A stretch of DNA of 64,000 nt from Candidatus Avilachnospira avicola (GTDB lineage: Bacteria > Bacillota > Clostridia > Lachnospirales > Lachnospiraceae), in NCBI GenBank assembly GCA_018714245.1, contig DVNQ01000043.1, positions 1-64,000 on the forward strand, given 5' to 3'. Each line of letters opens with the position of its first letter. The first letter of the stretch is position 1. A program made the translations under genes and the position numbers. The notes below the pieces were generated by a model. That model searched no databases, had not been told where the DNA came from, and saw nothing but the letters and a program-made list of their open reading frames with translations. Positions 54,624-63,241 of the stretch are shown here, in pieces.

Positions 54624-55340
54624 TCATTCATCCAGCCACTTTATACCGGGCCAGTATCTGAAATATACCTTGGCAAGCATCCTGTCCTCTGGAATGTAGG
54701 GATCATTCCAGTAGCGGGCATCCTCAGAGTTGTTCCTGTTGTCACCCAGCATGAAATAGCAGTCCTCAGGCACTTCAAACTCCTGATCTCCCGTATAGAG
54801 CATGGGCTCCTTGAGATAAGGCTCACTGAGCTTCTCTCCGTTGACATATACCGCAGCCGTCACAAGCTCAGTATCTTCCGAAAGTCCCGCAAGGCTTCCC
54901 GGAGGAGCCTCGGTTATGTCGCCGACAAGGACTGTCCCCTCCTGTTTTATCTCTATCTTATCACCCGGAAGGCCTATCACTCTTTTTACATAGTAAAGCG
55001 TCTTTGCTCTTCCTATCTCGGCTCCGCAGTATGGACAGATCTCAGGTGCTTCTCCCTCGCCCATGGCAACTCCGCAGTCAGGGCATATCCATCCGAAATC
55101 GAAGATGGCTATGTCGCCCCTCTTTGGCTCGCCGAAGGTGTATGTCAGCCGAAGGCCCATGACCCGATCACCCTCCATGATGGTATCCTTCATGGAACCT
55201 GTAGGTATGGTGGAATTGGCTATGACGAAGTTATTGAGGAGAAAAGCGATGATGAATGCCGCTATGATGATCTGTATCCAGCTTATGATCTCAGATCTTA
55301 ATGAAGTCTTTTCCTTGATTTCAGTATCGTCTTTTTTCAT
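54624..55340 (-). CDS. Signal peptidase I with an inserted zinc ribbon
   Basis: A 238-residue type I signal peptidase that releases mature secreted proteins from the membrane. One N-terminal membrane helix (about 20-40), the nucleophile Ser49 in PTGSMKDTI, and the general base Lys119 in YYVKRVIGLPGD, plus LGDNRNNSEDARYW (box E), are intact. Between boxes C and D there is an insert with C86-x2-C89 and C102-x2-C105, a rubredoxin- or zinc-ribbon-like knuckle, which is not part of the standard enzyme. It is the first gene of its operon, with promoter at 55364-55392. Confidence 0.92.
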   Translation of the reverse strand: MKKDDTEIKEKTSLRSEIISWIQIIIAAFIIAFLLNNFVIANSTIPTGSMKDTIMEGDRVMGLRLTYTFGEPKRGDIAIFDFGWICPDCGVAMGEGEAPEICPYCGAEIGRAKTLYYVKRVIGLPGDKIEIKQEGTVLVGDITEAPPGSLAGLSEDTELVTAAVYVNGEKLSEPYLKEPMLYTGDQEFEVPEDCYFMLGDNRNNSEDARYWNDPYIPEDRMLAKVYFRYWPGIKWLDE

Positions 55341-55363
55341 ATCTCTTCCTTTTTCAGAGAATT

Positions 55364-55392
55364 ATCATACAGTAGCGCCAGGGATTTTGCAA
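55364..55392 (-). promoter_or_regulatory. Promoter of the signal peptidase operon
   Basis: -35 TTGCAA (55387-55392), 17-base spacer, -10 TATGAT (55364-55369) on the minus strand, 23 bases before the start codon. Confidence 0.7.
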
Positions 55393-55448
55393 GTTGCATA
55401 AAGTAAAAGTTCTATGAACAAAGCCTTTCATAATGATATATTTCCCAT

Positions 55449-55478
55449 AAAAAGACCCGGGGCTTTCGCCTCGGGCCG
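55449..55478 (-). terminator. Terminator of the rubrerythrin gene
   Basis: GC-rich stem of about 10 bp with a GAAA loop (one mismatch and one G-T) followed on the minus strand by TTTTTA. Confidence 0.8.
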
Positions 55479-55502
55479 AAATTCAGCTCAGATATCAGCG
55501 GA

Positions 55503-56042
55503 TCAGTAATTTTCGCAGAGCCTCTCAAAATATGCCTTGGGATGTGCACAGCAGGGGCAGAGCTCAGGTGCCTCGGTTCCCTCATAGACATAACCGCAGT
55601 TGCGGCACTTCCAGAGTATGGGCACATCTGACTTGAATGTGGTCCCCTCAGTGTACTTCTTGAGGAGCTCCAGATATCTCTTTTCATGATGGGCCTCTAC
55701 CTCAGCCACCATCCTGAACTTGGCAGCAAGCTCGGTAAAGCCCTCTTCCTCAGCCTCTCTTGCCATGCGGGCATACATGTCTGTCCACTCATAGTTCTCA
55801 CCTGAAGCCGCATCCTTGAGGTTCTCTGCGGGATCAGAGATGTCATGGAGCTCCTTGTACCAGAGTTCTGCATGCTCCTTTTCATTTGCGGCAGTCTCAA
55901 GGTAAAGGGCTGCCATCTGCTCATAGCCCGCCTTCTTTGCCTTTGAAGCGTAAAATGTATACTTGTTGCGAGCCTGGGACTCACCCGCAAAAGCGTCCAT
56001 CAGGTTCTTTTCCGTCTTTGTTCCTGCATATTTGTTTGCCAT
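55503..56042 (-). CDS. rbr: Rubrerythrin
   Basis: A 179-residue rubrerythrin: an N-terminal ferritin-like diiron domain ([30 protein letters not shown]) followed by a rubredoxin domain at the C-terminus (CRNC and CPCC knuckles). It reduces hydrogen peroxide in anaerobes using electrons passed through the rubredoxin iron. I start at the ATG at 56042, seven bases after AGGAGGG; the ten-residue longer frame starts lack a site. It is a single-gene unit between its own promoter and terminator. Confidence 0.96.
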   Translation of the reverse strand: MANKYAGTKTEKNLMDAFAGESQARNKYTFYASKAKKAGYEQMAALYLETAANEKEHAELWYKELHDISDPAENLKDAASGENYEWTDMYARMAREAEEEGFTELAAKFRMVAEVEAHHEKRYLELLKKYTEGTTFKSDVPILWKCRNCGYVYEGTEAPELCPCCAHPKAYFERLCENY

Positions 56043-56090
56043 TGTAACCCTCCTTATATAATGCATCACCGATACTGATGATTCGGCTTA

Positions 56091-56099
56091 ATTATACCA
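56091..56099 (-). promoter_or_regulatory. Extended -10 promoter of the rubrerythrin gene
   Basis: TGG-TATAAT on the minus strand, 49 bases before the start codon; no good -35. Confidence 0.65.
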
Positions 56100-56169
56100 T
56101 AGGGCGATAAATAAATCCACTTATCAGACCCATCCTCTGATATGTAATACGGATACACTTAAAGATTGT

Positions 56170-56198
56170 TTGTTGTCCGGAGAAAATGAATATATAAT
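56170..56198 (+). promoter_or_regulatory. Promoter of the MATE transporter gene
   Basis: -35 TTGTTG (56170-56175), 17-base spacer, -10 TATAAT (56193-56198). Confidence 0.7.
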
Positions 56199-56230
56199 GG
56201 TAAATATAAATCTGAAAAGGAATGTTTAAA

Positions 56231-57616
56231 ATGAGCCCCGTAAAGTATCTGCAGGCACACAGATCCCTGCTAAAAAGAGTCATAACCCTGAGCATACCCG
56301 CCATACTTGCTGAGATCAGCTCTATGGTCATGCAGTATATCGATGCCGCCATGGTAGGCAGTCTCGGCGCAAATGCTTCTGCCTCCATAGGCCTGGTATC
56401 CACCTCCACATGGCTGATGGGAGGCCTCTGTATCTCCGTCGCCACAGGCTATTCCGTCCAGGCAGCTCACCTCATAGGAGCTGAGCGTGAATCAGAAGCA
56501 AGGGATGTATTCCGGCAGGGGATCATATCCGCACTTTTCATAGGTATCGGACTCTGCATCCTCGGCATTTCCATTAGTCATGGACTGCCCCGCTGGCTGG
56601 GAGGCGATCCGGCGATCATAAATGATGCCGAAAGCTACTTTTTCATATACGCCTGCGCTCTTCCCGCAGTACAGATGAGGCAGCTTGCCGGCAGCATGCT
56701 CCAGTGCAGCGGCAACATGCGGACTCCAAGCATGCTGAATGCCATGATGTGCGGTTTTGACATCATATTCAACTGGCTCTTCATCTTTCCGGACCATCAC
56801 CTGCCATTTCTCGGCATTGTGATCCCAGGAGCAGATATGGGAGTTGCAGGTGCTGCCCTCGGCACCACCCTGGCAGAATGGGTAACGTCCTTTCTCATGA
56901 TGTATGCCGCCTGCATACGTTCTCCGAAGCTCCGGCTCCTTGGAGGCGGCAGCTGGCGTCCCACCGTCGAATGTTCCTCCCGCGCAGCACGCATAGCCAT
57001 CCCTCTTGCCTTCGAGCACACTGTCCTCTGCGGTGCACAGATCGCATCCACAAAGATCGTGGCTCCCCTGGGCACCATATCCATAGCCGCCAACTCACTG
57101 GCGGTAACGGCAGAAAGCCTCTGCTACATGCCGGGCTACGGTATAGCATCGGCAGCCACCACTCTCGTGGGCCAGAGCCTGGGTGCTGGAAACCGGGATC
57201 AGGCAAGGAGCTTTGCCCGGCTTTCAGTGGGGCTTGCGGTATTCATCATGACCCTGACCGCTGGTCTTATGTTCATCCTTGCACCTTTTGTGTTCCGTAT
57301 CCTAACTCCTGATCCTGCAGTCCAGGAGCTGGGCGTGCATGTACTTCGGATAGAGGCCTTTGCAGAACCTCTGTTTGCGGTATCCATAGCCGCAGCAGGA
57401 GCCATGCGCGGAGCCGGAGACACGCTGATCCCCAGCATACTCAATCTGGCAAGCATGTGGGGCGTGCGGATCACCGCCGCGGCCTTCCTCGCGCCAAGGC
57501 TTGGACTTGCCGGAGTATGGATAGCCATGTGCGGGGAGCTCTGCATCCGGGGGATCCTGTTCCTTGTCCGCCTTCTCCGTGAAAAATGGCTCAATACCGG
57601 ATTCCTCTCCGGCTGA
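56231..57616 (+). CDS. MATE-family multidrug/metabolite exporter
   Basis: A 461-residue membrane protein with twelve helices arranged as two bundles, of the MATE (NorM/DinF) family. Typical stretches are IPAILAEISSMVMQYIDAAMVGSLG, seen as the MQYIDAAMVGSLG end, LVGQSLGAGNRDQAR, and ADMGVAGAALGTTLAEW. The start at 56231 is preferred: AAGGA lies nine bases upstream, while the ATG at 56222 would directly abut it. It exports cationic compounds using an H+ or Na+ gradient. A weak 5-bp hairpin and T5 follow its stop. Confidence 0.92.
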   Translation: MSPVKYLQAHRSLLKRVITLSIPAILAEISSMVMQYIDAAMVGSLGANASASIGLVSTSTWLMGGLCISVATGYSVQAAHLIGAERESEARDVFRQGIISALFIGIGLCILGISISHGLPRWLGGDPAIINDAESYFFIYACALPAVQMRQLAGSMLQCSGNMRTPSMLNAMMCGFDIIFNWLFIFPDHHLPFLGIVIPGADMGVAGAALGTTLAEWVTSFLMMYAACIRSPKLRLLGGGSWRPTVECSSRAARIAIPLAFEHTVLCGAQIASTKIVAPLGTISIAANSLAVTAESLCYMPGYGIASAATTLVGQSLGAGNRDQARSFARLSVGLAVFIMTLTAGLMFILAPFVFRILTPDPAVQELGVHVLRIEAFAEPLFAVSIAAAGAMRGAGDTLIPSILNLASMWGVRITAAAFLAPRLGLAGVWIAMCGELCIRGILFLVRLLREKWLNTGFLSG

Positions 57617-57634
57617 GCTTATCTCCGGACCTTT

Positions 57635-59236
57635 TTACTCATTCGAAAGCATTGTATAGCCCATATAGTTTCGGGCTTCATCCAGCAGGAGGACGCAGAC
57701 ATAGCGTCCTTGGCTTACATGTGTCCTTTTAAGTCGTTCGATATCTCTGGCATAACGGTCCACATGAGGTGAATTGAGCTCATACCAAAGATGATACATC
57801 TGGCAGTCATCCTCTCTGGGATCCATGCTCCTTCCAGTATTATAGCCCTGGATCATATATGAAGCCCCGCAGTCCATGGCCTCATCGTAAGGTATATAAT
57901 TCGTATAAAGGAGTTCCTTTCCGTTTTGAAATGAGTCAAGCTCCTGTTCATAAAGATGGCTTATATCATAATCACAGTGTCTGAGCTTTACCAGCCATGT
58001 GCCCTCAGCATACTTTTCAAGCCGTCCAACGAAATATCCTGTAAGTCTCACACTATCCGAAGAATCATCAAAGGCCAGAAGGCAGAAATTGCTTTCCCTT
58101 TCTCTTTCAGGATCCGTGCTGTTTCTGTCACTCCGGATCCCCGCATGAAGACCGTCCGCTATCAGCCCTGCAAAGCAGAAGCTGTCCCTTATGTAGCTGT
58201 CTATTTCATCTCCCACATACATGGTCCCAAAAAAGCAGGATGCGGTACAGTCAGGGAAATACTCATTTATTAGTTCCTGATCTATGTGTATCTCTCCCTC
58301 TTCATCCTCATGAAGATAGATCGCAGTATAATCCAGCCCCGCTCCAGGAGCATTCACCTCTATGTCATCCTCTGCCGAAGAAGCCTTTTCTTCATTATCT
58401 TCTTCTGCCACAGCTTCGGTCTCCTCTGCCATAGCTTCAGTCCCTTCGTATACGGATGTGGTCTGCTGCGCCTCCGAGGCTGCCATCTCTGTCAGGCTTT
58501 CATCTCCTTTGCACTTACCCAAAACAAAGCTTATGATCAGAACCGCAAAAAGAACTCCTCCGGCAATGCCCCCGGGTACGATCCATCTTTCTGCCTTTTT
58601 TCTAAGCTCCGTTCCGGATGGAAATGAAAATGTTGGCTTTTGCAGCTCCGACTTGACAGGCCTTTTCCAATCATCTGCTTCCTTCCTGACAGGAAGATCC
58701 TTAAGAGGCATTTTCTCTGCAGGGTCAGATCCAGCCAGGATCCGGGGCTCTCCAAATCTCCTCCCGCAGACATGACAGACCGCTTCATCCTCACGATTAA
58801 GTCCTCCGCAGGTACAGTACCAAAGATCCGCATGCTTTTCCTCTGCAAATCTTCCGCCGCCTGCCGGGTGAAATTGCGGAAGGACTCCCCAGAGGGCCTC
58901 CTTCGGACATTTCCACTCTCCCCCATCAGAAAATGAGACCTTTTCCACAAAAACCCTGATCTCTTCTTTCTCTCCCTTGTCGATCGGGATGGCTTTATAC
59001 TGTCCGAAGCTCTCTCCTCTTCTAATGCCGGTCCCCGTATATTCGGCAGTCCTGCCCGCTATGCGCACATAAAGCCCATTTATCTCCCTTTGGGATATGC
59101 TCTTCCACTTAAGCTGGGCAACGGTCCTCTCTTTTTCATAGTCCCAGAGCAGTCTTCCCGCCATAAGTATGACCGGGCATCCCAGTGTATACTGCCTTTC
59201 CGACAGATTTTTTAGTATCTTATATCTTTCTTCCAT
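57635..59236 (-). CDS. Zinc-ribbon membrane protein of unknown function
   Basis: I do not recognise this 533-residue protein. Residues 1-130 form a globular part (ERYKILKNLSERQY, SISQREINGLYVRIAGRTAEYTG in part), followed by a zinc ribbon with CTCG and CHVCG near 145-160, a single membrane helix near 225-245 and an acidic Ser/Glu/Ala linker. The C-terminal domain (about 300-533) lies on the other side of the membrane and contains many Tyr, Asp and Cys. The ATG at 59236 follows the stop of the next gene upstream by four bases. The two are probably co-expressed and interact. Function unknown. Confidence 0.7.
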   Translation of the reverse strand: MEERYKILKNLSERQYTLGCPVILMAGRLLWDYEKERTVAQLKWKSISQREINGLYVRIAGRTAEYTGTGIRRGESFGQYKAIPIDKGEKEEIRVFVEKVSFSDGGEWKCPKEALWGVLPQFHPAGGGRFAEEKHADLWYCTCGGLNREDEAVCHVCGRRFGEPRILAGSDPAEKMPLKDLPVRKEADDWKRPVKSELQKPTFSFPSGTELRKKAERWIVPGGIAGGVLFAVLIISFVLGKCKGDESLTEMAASEAQQTTSVYEGTEAMAEETEAVAEEDNEEKASSAEDDIEVNAPGAGLDYTAIYLHEDEEGEIHIDQELINEYFPDCTASCFFGTMYVGDEIDSYIRDSFCFAGLIADGLHAGIRSDRNSTDPERERESNFCLLAFDDSSDSVRLTGYFVGRLEKYAEGTWLVKLRHCDYDISHLYEQELDSFQNGKELLYTNYIPYDEAMDCGASYMIQGYNTGRSMDPREDDCQMYHLWYELNSPHVDRYARDIERLKRTHVSQGRYVCVLLLDEARNYMGYTMLSNE

Positions 59237-59240
59237 GGCA

Positions 59241-60209
59241 TCAGAGTTCCGGAAGCTGATCAGGATTGGTCTCCTCTGTCCTGATGACAGGAGCCTTGCT
59301 GCCCTCCTGCATCTCACCTTTTGCTATGGCGTTGATCCTTTCCTGCATAAGCATGGAGGGAAGGATGATATTGAGGGGCGAAAGGAATTTCAGAGCCAGA
59401 CAGGGCAGTGTAAGCTTAAAGGTATATCCCTGCTTTCTGCTAAGAGCATCCAGCTTGAGCGAATTTTTATAGATCCAGTAGGTCAGATAAAAGGGAACAA
59501 AAAGTCCGGCTATGACCTGGGTAGAGGGTTTCATGGACTCATAGCCTTCCACCTGATTCAGATATCTGGTGGTGCGATACATCCATACCAGCTGCCAGAT
59601 TCCAAGGGTAAATGCGGAAAGGAGCAGATGCTTGATGATGCCGCAGTACCCATTTTGATAAAAGGCGTCTTCCTCATTCTCCTCCGTCTTTCCTATCAGC
59701 TGATGGGAATAAAAAAGCAGTATCCCTCCTGAAAGCAGAGTAGTTAGTATGCCCGAAAGCAGGAGCGGCCCTCCATTCCAGTCACTGAATAAGGAAAACC
59801 AAAGAAATATGATGATCTGGAGCGGAAGCTTAATCAGGCGTATGACCGCTGGCATGAACCAGCGCTTCTGTGCCTCAAGCCTATCTCCTCTAATATATTT
59901 ATAACAGACATCTGCCATCAGTATCCATGCAGCCATGGCAGTTATATCCGGAAGCATGCACAAAAAGCTGGCTCTTCGATCCCTGCTGGACCCAAGCCAG
60001 CTGGAATAGTGATACTGGCTTATGTCATAAAGATTAAGCCCGTAATTCACTATGATAGTAAACAGGATCGATCCCGCAATCAAAGACGGGGCCAGTACCG
60101 TCAGCATATCGTTCTTTTTAACTATCAGGATGTATACCCCGATCATAAGTCCCGCGGCCAATAACATCTTTGATAATGCGTTTAAGTTGGACAATGCAAA
60201 TATTTCCAT
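59241..60209 (-). CDS. DUF4234-like multi-pass membrane protein
   Basis: A 322-residue membrane protein with about eight hydrophobic helices. The second half matches the DUF4234 pattern GIIKHLLLSAFTLGIWQLVWMY, seen as AFTLGIWQLVWMYRTTRYLN, and GLFVPFYLTYWIYK. Start at the ATG 60209 after GGGGGAG. It is upstream of, and almost overlaps, the zinc-ribbon protein. Its role is unknown; the pairing suggests a joint function. Confidence 0.78.
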   Translation of the reverse strand: MEIFALSNLNALSKMLLAAGLMIGVYILIVKKNDMLTVLAPSLIAGSILFTIIVNYGLNLYDISQYHYSSWLGSSRDRRASFLCMLPDITAMAAWILMADVCYKYIRGDRLEAQKRWFMPAVIRLIKLPLQIIIFLWFSLFSDWNGGPLLLSGILTTLLSGGILLFYSHQLIGKTEENEEDAFYQNGYCGIIKHLLLSAFTLGIWQLVWMYRTTRYLNQVEGYESMKPSTQVIAGLFVPFYLTYWIYKNSLKLDALSRKQGYTFKLTLPCLALKFLSPLNIILPSMLMQERINAIAKGEMQEGSKAPVIRTEETNPDQLPEL

Positions 60210-60237
60210 CACGTTACTCCCCCCACATAGCATAACA

Positions 60238-60262
60238 GGGAAACAGGACAAGCCTGTTTCCC
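60238..60262 (-). terminator. Hairpin after reverse rubrerythrin
   Basis: GGGAAACAGG/CCTGTTTCCC perfect 10-bp stem, 5-base loop. On the minus strand only a short T-poor tail (TGTTATG) follows, so it is a moderate terminator at best. Confidence 0.55.
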
Positions 60263-60287
60263 CGTTTTAGTTTATATCCTTATAGAA

Positions 60288-60833
60288 TCAGCCGAAGTAC
60301 CTCTTAAGAAGTCCCTCGAAGGCCTTGCCATGTCTTGCCTCATCGCGTGCCATCTCGTGAACGGTGTCATGGATCGCGTCAAGGTTGAGCTCCTTTGCCC
60401 TCTTTGCAAGGTCTACCTTGCCCTGGGTAGCGCCTCTCTCAGCCTCTACTCTCATCTCAAGGTTTTTCTTTGTGGAATCGGTAACTACCTCGCCGAGGAG
60501 CTCTGCAAACTTTGCAGCATGCTCAGCCTCCTCAAGGGCTGCTCTTCTCCAGTACTCACCGATCTCAGGATATCCCTCTCTGTGAGCTACTCTTGCCATA
60601 GCAAGGTACATGCCTACCTCGGAGCACTCTCCTTCGAAGTTGGCCCTGAGTCCCTCGATGATATCCTCGGGAGCTCCGTTTGCAACTCCTACTACATGCT
60701 CTGCTGCCCAGCCCTTGTCATCGGCAGCCTTCTCCTTGAACTTATCTGCTCCTGCATGGCATACAGGGCACTCTGCAGGGGGATTCTCTCCCTGAGCCAC
60801 ATAACCGCATACTGTACAAACCCAAGTCTTCAT
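60288..60833 (-). CDS. Reverse rubrerythrin
   Basis: A 181-residue reverse rubrerythrin. The rubredoxin domain is N-terminal (C6-x2-C9 and C22-x2-C25), and the diiron ferritin-like domain follows ([29 protein letters not shown]). In Clostridia such proteins are major NADH-linked peroxide or oxygen reductases, strongly induced by air. It is next to perR, 78 bases away, and is likely in the PerR regulon. A TTGCAA-17-AATAAT promoter candidate lies in the gap. Confidence 0.93.
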   Translation of the reverse strand: MKTWVCTVCGYVAQGENPPAECPVCHAGADKFKEKAADDKGWAAEHVVGVANGAPEDIIEGLRANFEGECSEVGMYLAMARVAHREGYPEIGEYWRRAALEEAEHAAKFAELLGEVVTDSTKKNLEMRVEAERGATQGKVDLAKRAKELNLDAIHDTVHEMARDEARHGKAFEGLLKRYFG

Positions 60834-60911
60834 AGTTTTGATTCTCCTTAATTATTGATATATTGATGCAAAATTGCAAACTGCCTTTCCAAAGATCCCA
60901 AGCCGCCTTTT

Positions 60912-61310
60912 TCAGGAAGCTTTGCTCTCAGATTTTTCGATACATGCATTGCATGTTCCGTAGCATGTAAGCGCCTGCGATTCGATACGTCCCGGAAGTT
61001 CGACCCCGTCTTCAAAACTGAGGCTCAGATCCCTGAGCCAGAGGTCGTAGACCCTTCCGCAATGCTGGCATATGAAGTGGTAATGCCTGCTCACGTTACA
61101 GTCAAAATGATCGGGCCCCTCCGGAAAAGTGAGCTTCTGGATCTCTCCGCATTCCGAAAGCAGGTTCAGATTGCGGTATACTGTACCAAGACTGACGCTT
61201 GGAAACTCTTCCCTGACTTTTACGTATATCTCGTCAGCCGTGGGATGAGAGCATTCAGAAAGGATCTCCTTGATGGCTTCCCTCTGTCTGGAATACTTAA
61301 TCTTTCTCAT
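60912..61310 (-). CDS. perR: PerR-type Fur-family peroxide-responsive repressor
   Basis: A 132-residue Fur-superfamily regulator. It has a winged-helix DNA-binding half (SRQREAIKEIL, SVSLGTVYRNLNLL) and two Cys-x2-Cys pairs (81/84 and 120/123) for the structural zinc. The regulatory metal ligands in HFDCNVSRHYHF include Asp70, aligned with the Asp that separates PerR from Fur (Glu), and His76/His78, aligned with the two His that are oxidised by peroxide in PerR. The gene is preceded by a perfect operator and a sigma-A promoter. Confidence 0.9.
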   Translation of the reverse strand: MRKIKYSRQREAIKEILSECSHPTADEIYVKVREEFPSVSLGTVYRNLNLLSECGEIQKLTFPEGPDHFDCNVSRHYHFICQHCGRVYDLWLRDLSLSFEDGVELPGRIESQALTCYGTCNACIEKSESKAS

Positions 61311-61345
61311 CTCTTGATCTCCAAACTAGTTTCAGTATTTTTATA

Positions 61346-61364
61346 AACAGTAATTATTACTGTT
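61346..61364. promoter_or_regulatory. PerR/Fur-type operator upstream of perR
   Basis: AACAGTAAT-T-ATTACTGTT, a perfect 9-1-9 palindrome just downstream of the perR -10, spanning the expected transcript start, 35 bases before the coding sequence. The shape fits a Fur/PerR box and suggests autoregulation. Confidence 0.8.
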
Positions 61365-61370
61365 ATTGAT

Positions 61371-61398
61371 ATATTATCATATTTTCAGTCTTTGTCAA
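61371..61398 (-). promoter_or_regulatory. perR promoter
   Basis: -35 TTGACA (61393-61398), 16-base spacer and -10 TAATAT (61371-61376) on the minus strand. Confidence 0.8.
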
Positions 61399-61417
61399 CA
61401 GTTTTTTTAAGATTTTT

Positions 61418-63241
61418 TCATGTACTTTCCAGAGCTTCGGAAGAATCGAACTGGGCCTTGTAAAGTTCGCTGTAATATCCTCGTTTTTCCATAAGCTCCT
61501 TATGCCTTCCCTGTTCAACTATCCTTCCACCCCTCAGTACGGCTATGATGTCCGCATTCTGGATGGTGGAAAGCCGGTGGGCTATCACAAAACAGGTCCT
61601 GCCCTCCATCAGCTTCAGCATGGCAGCCTGTATGCTCTGTTCAGTGCTCGTATCCACGTTTGAAGTGGCTTCATCCAGTATAAGCATCGGAGCGTCCAGA
61701 AGCATTGCCCTTGCTATGGTCAGGAGCTGCTTCTGTCCTTTTGATATATTCTGTCCACCGTCTTTCAGTACCGTATCATAGCCTTTGGGGAGGGATCTTA
61801 TGAATCCGTCTATCCTGGCAGCCTTTGCGGCATTTCTTACCTCCTCAAGGCTTACCCCCTCCTTTCCATAGGCAAGGTTCTCATAGACTGTGCCCGTAAA
61901 GAGCCAGGTATCCTGAAGTACCATGGAATAGGCCTTTCTCAGGCTCTGTCTCCTGATATGCCGTATGTCCCTGCCGTCTACCCTTATGCTTCCGCTTTCC
62001 GGATCATAAAATCTCATAAGCAGATTTATGACCGTGGTCTTTCCGGCACCTGTGGGTCCTACTATGGCAGCCACCTTTCCCGGCTCCACCCTGAGGCTGA
62101 AGCCTTTCAGCACATCCTCTTCCCCGTATCCGAAATGTATATCCGAAAGTTCTACCTCTCCCCGGACATCCGTAAGCTCTCCTGCATCCTCTGCATCCGC
62201 TTCCTCCATGGGCTCATCCAGCAGCATAAAGGCTCTTTCAGCCGCAGCAAGCGCCGACTGCAGCTCACTGACTATATTGCTGAATTCATTTATCGGCCCC
62301 GAAAATTTCCTCGAATACAATACAAATGAAGAAACATTTCCAAGGCTTATGCTGCCTGACATATAAAGGAGAGCACCGAACATGCTGACAAGCGCCAGGG
62401 AAAAATTATTGATAAAGTTGACTGCAGGCCCGGTCATGCTGGCAAAGGCATCGGCCCTGTAGTTCGCCTCGCAGGCATCCCTGTTTTTCTCCTCAAACTG
62501 ATCCCTGAAATAATCCTCCCTGCCATAGGCCTTTATGGTACGGAGTCCTCCCGTCATCTCCTCAGCAAAGCCGTTCAGTCTTCCAAGCTCTATGGAACGC
62601 TTTCTGAAAAGAGGCCTGACCTTGCCCGAACGGTATTTGGTAAATATCATGGATGCGGGTATGGTCACAAAAAATATGAGTATGAGCTTCGGAGAAATGG
62701 AAAGCATCATTAAAAATGAGCCTGTCACGGTAACTATGCTGGTCAGCATCTGCACCAGGTCATTTGAAAGGGATGCGCTTACCGTATCTACATCATATGA
62801 CAGGACGCTTATGATGTCGCCTGCCTGATGGGTATCGAAGAATCTGACCGGAAGGCGCATCAGGTGCTCATATATGTCCTTTCTCAGGCTGTATACCACA
62901 TTTCTGGCAAGATGGACCATGATGGCCGCCAGCAGATAACTTAAGCCGGAGGATATCAGATAAAATACTATCATTAGTCTCGCGTAATAAAATACCCTGT
63001 CAAAATCCACCTTTCCGGGGCCTCCGGAAAGGGCATCCACGGCATAGCCGGAAAGCTTGGGCCCGTAGAGGGCAAGGATATTGCTGACAAGGCTCAGCAT
63101 GATGGCTGCGATCAAAAGCACTTTATACCTGTACAGATACCTCCACAGCCTCCTGATGATGGATACGGAAGATGCTCTGGGACGCTCAAAGGCGCCGTTT
63201 CCGGAGGGGCCTTTCCCTCCTATATTGAGTTTCGCCGGCAT
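61418..63241 (-). CDS. ABC exporter half-transporter, catalytic-site Walker B
   Basis: A 607-residue type IV ABC half-transporter with six helices (about 35-330) and an ABC domain. Walker A GPTGAGKTTV, Walker B MLILDEATSNVD, and the H-loop IAHRLSTI are canonical, but the signature is ISKGQKQ instead of LSGGQ. It matches the partner at 63242-64000 in the reverse manner, as in heterodimeric exporters such as BmrC/BmrD or TM287/288. The exported compound is unknown; drug-like or lipid substrates are usual. Confidence 0.93.
   Translation of the reverse strand: MPAKLNIGGKGPSGNGAFERPRASSVSIIRRLWRYLYRYKVLLIAAIMLSLVSNILALYGPKLSGYAVDALSGGPGKVDFDRVFYYARLMIVFYLISSGLSYLLAAIMVHLARNVVYSLRKDIYEHLMRLPVRFFDTHQAGDIISVLSYDVDTVSASLSNDLVQMLTSIVTVTGSFLMMLSISPKLILIFFVTIPASMIFTKYRSGKVRPLFRKRSIELGRLNGFAEEMTGGLRTIKAYGREDYFRDQFEEKNRDACEANYRADAFASMTGPAVNFINNFSLALVSMFGALLYMSGSISLGNVSSFVLYSRKFSGPINEFSNIVSELQSALAAAERAFMLLDEPMEEADAEDAGELTDVRGEVELSDIHFGYGEEDVLKGFSLRVEPGKVAAIVGPTGAGKTTVINLLMRFYDPESGSIRVDGRDIRHIRRQSLRKAYSMVLQDTWLFTGTVYENLAYGKEGVSLEEVRNAAKAARIDGFIRSLPKGYDTVLKDGGQNISKGQKQLLTIARAMLLDAPMLILDEATSNVDTSTEQSIQAAMLKLMEGRTCFVIAHRLSTIQNADIIAVLRGGRIVEQGRHKELMEKRGYYSELYKAQFDSSEALEST

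Noticed and set aside
57605-57634. Terminator for the MATE gene
   Set aside because: Only a 5-bp stem with a 12-base loop precedes CTTTTT; too weak to list as a feature.
60867-60878. PerR box upstream of reverse rubrerythrin (TGCAA-AA-TTGCA)
   Set aside because: It is an inverted repeat, but it does not match the perR palindrome and is short enough to be chance.
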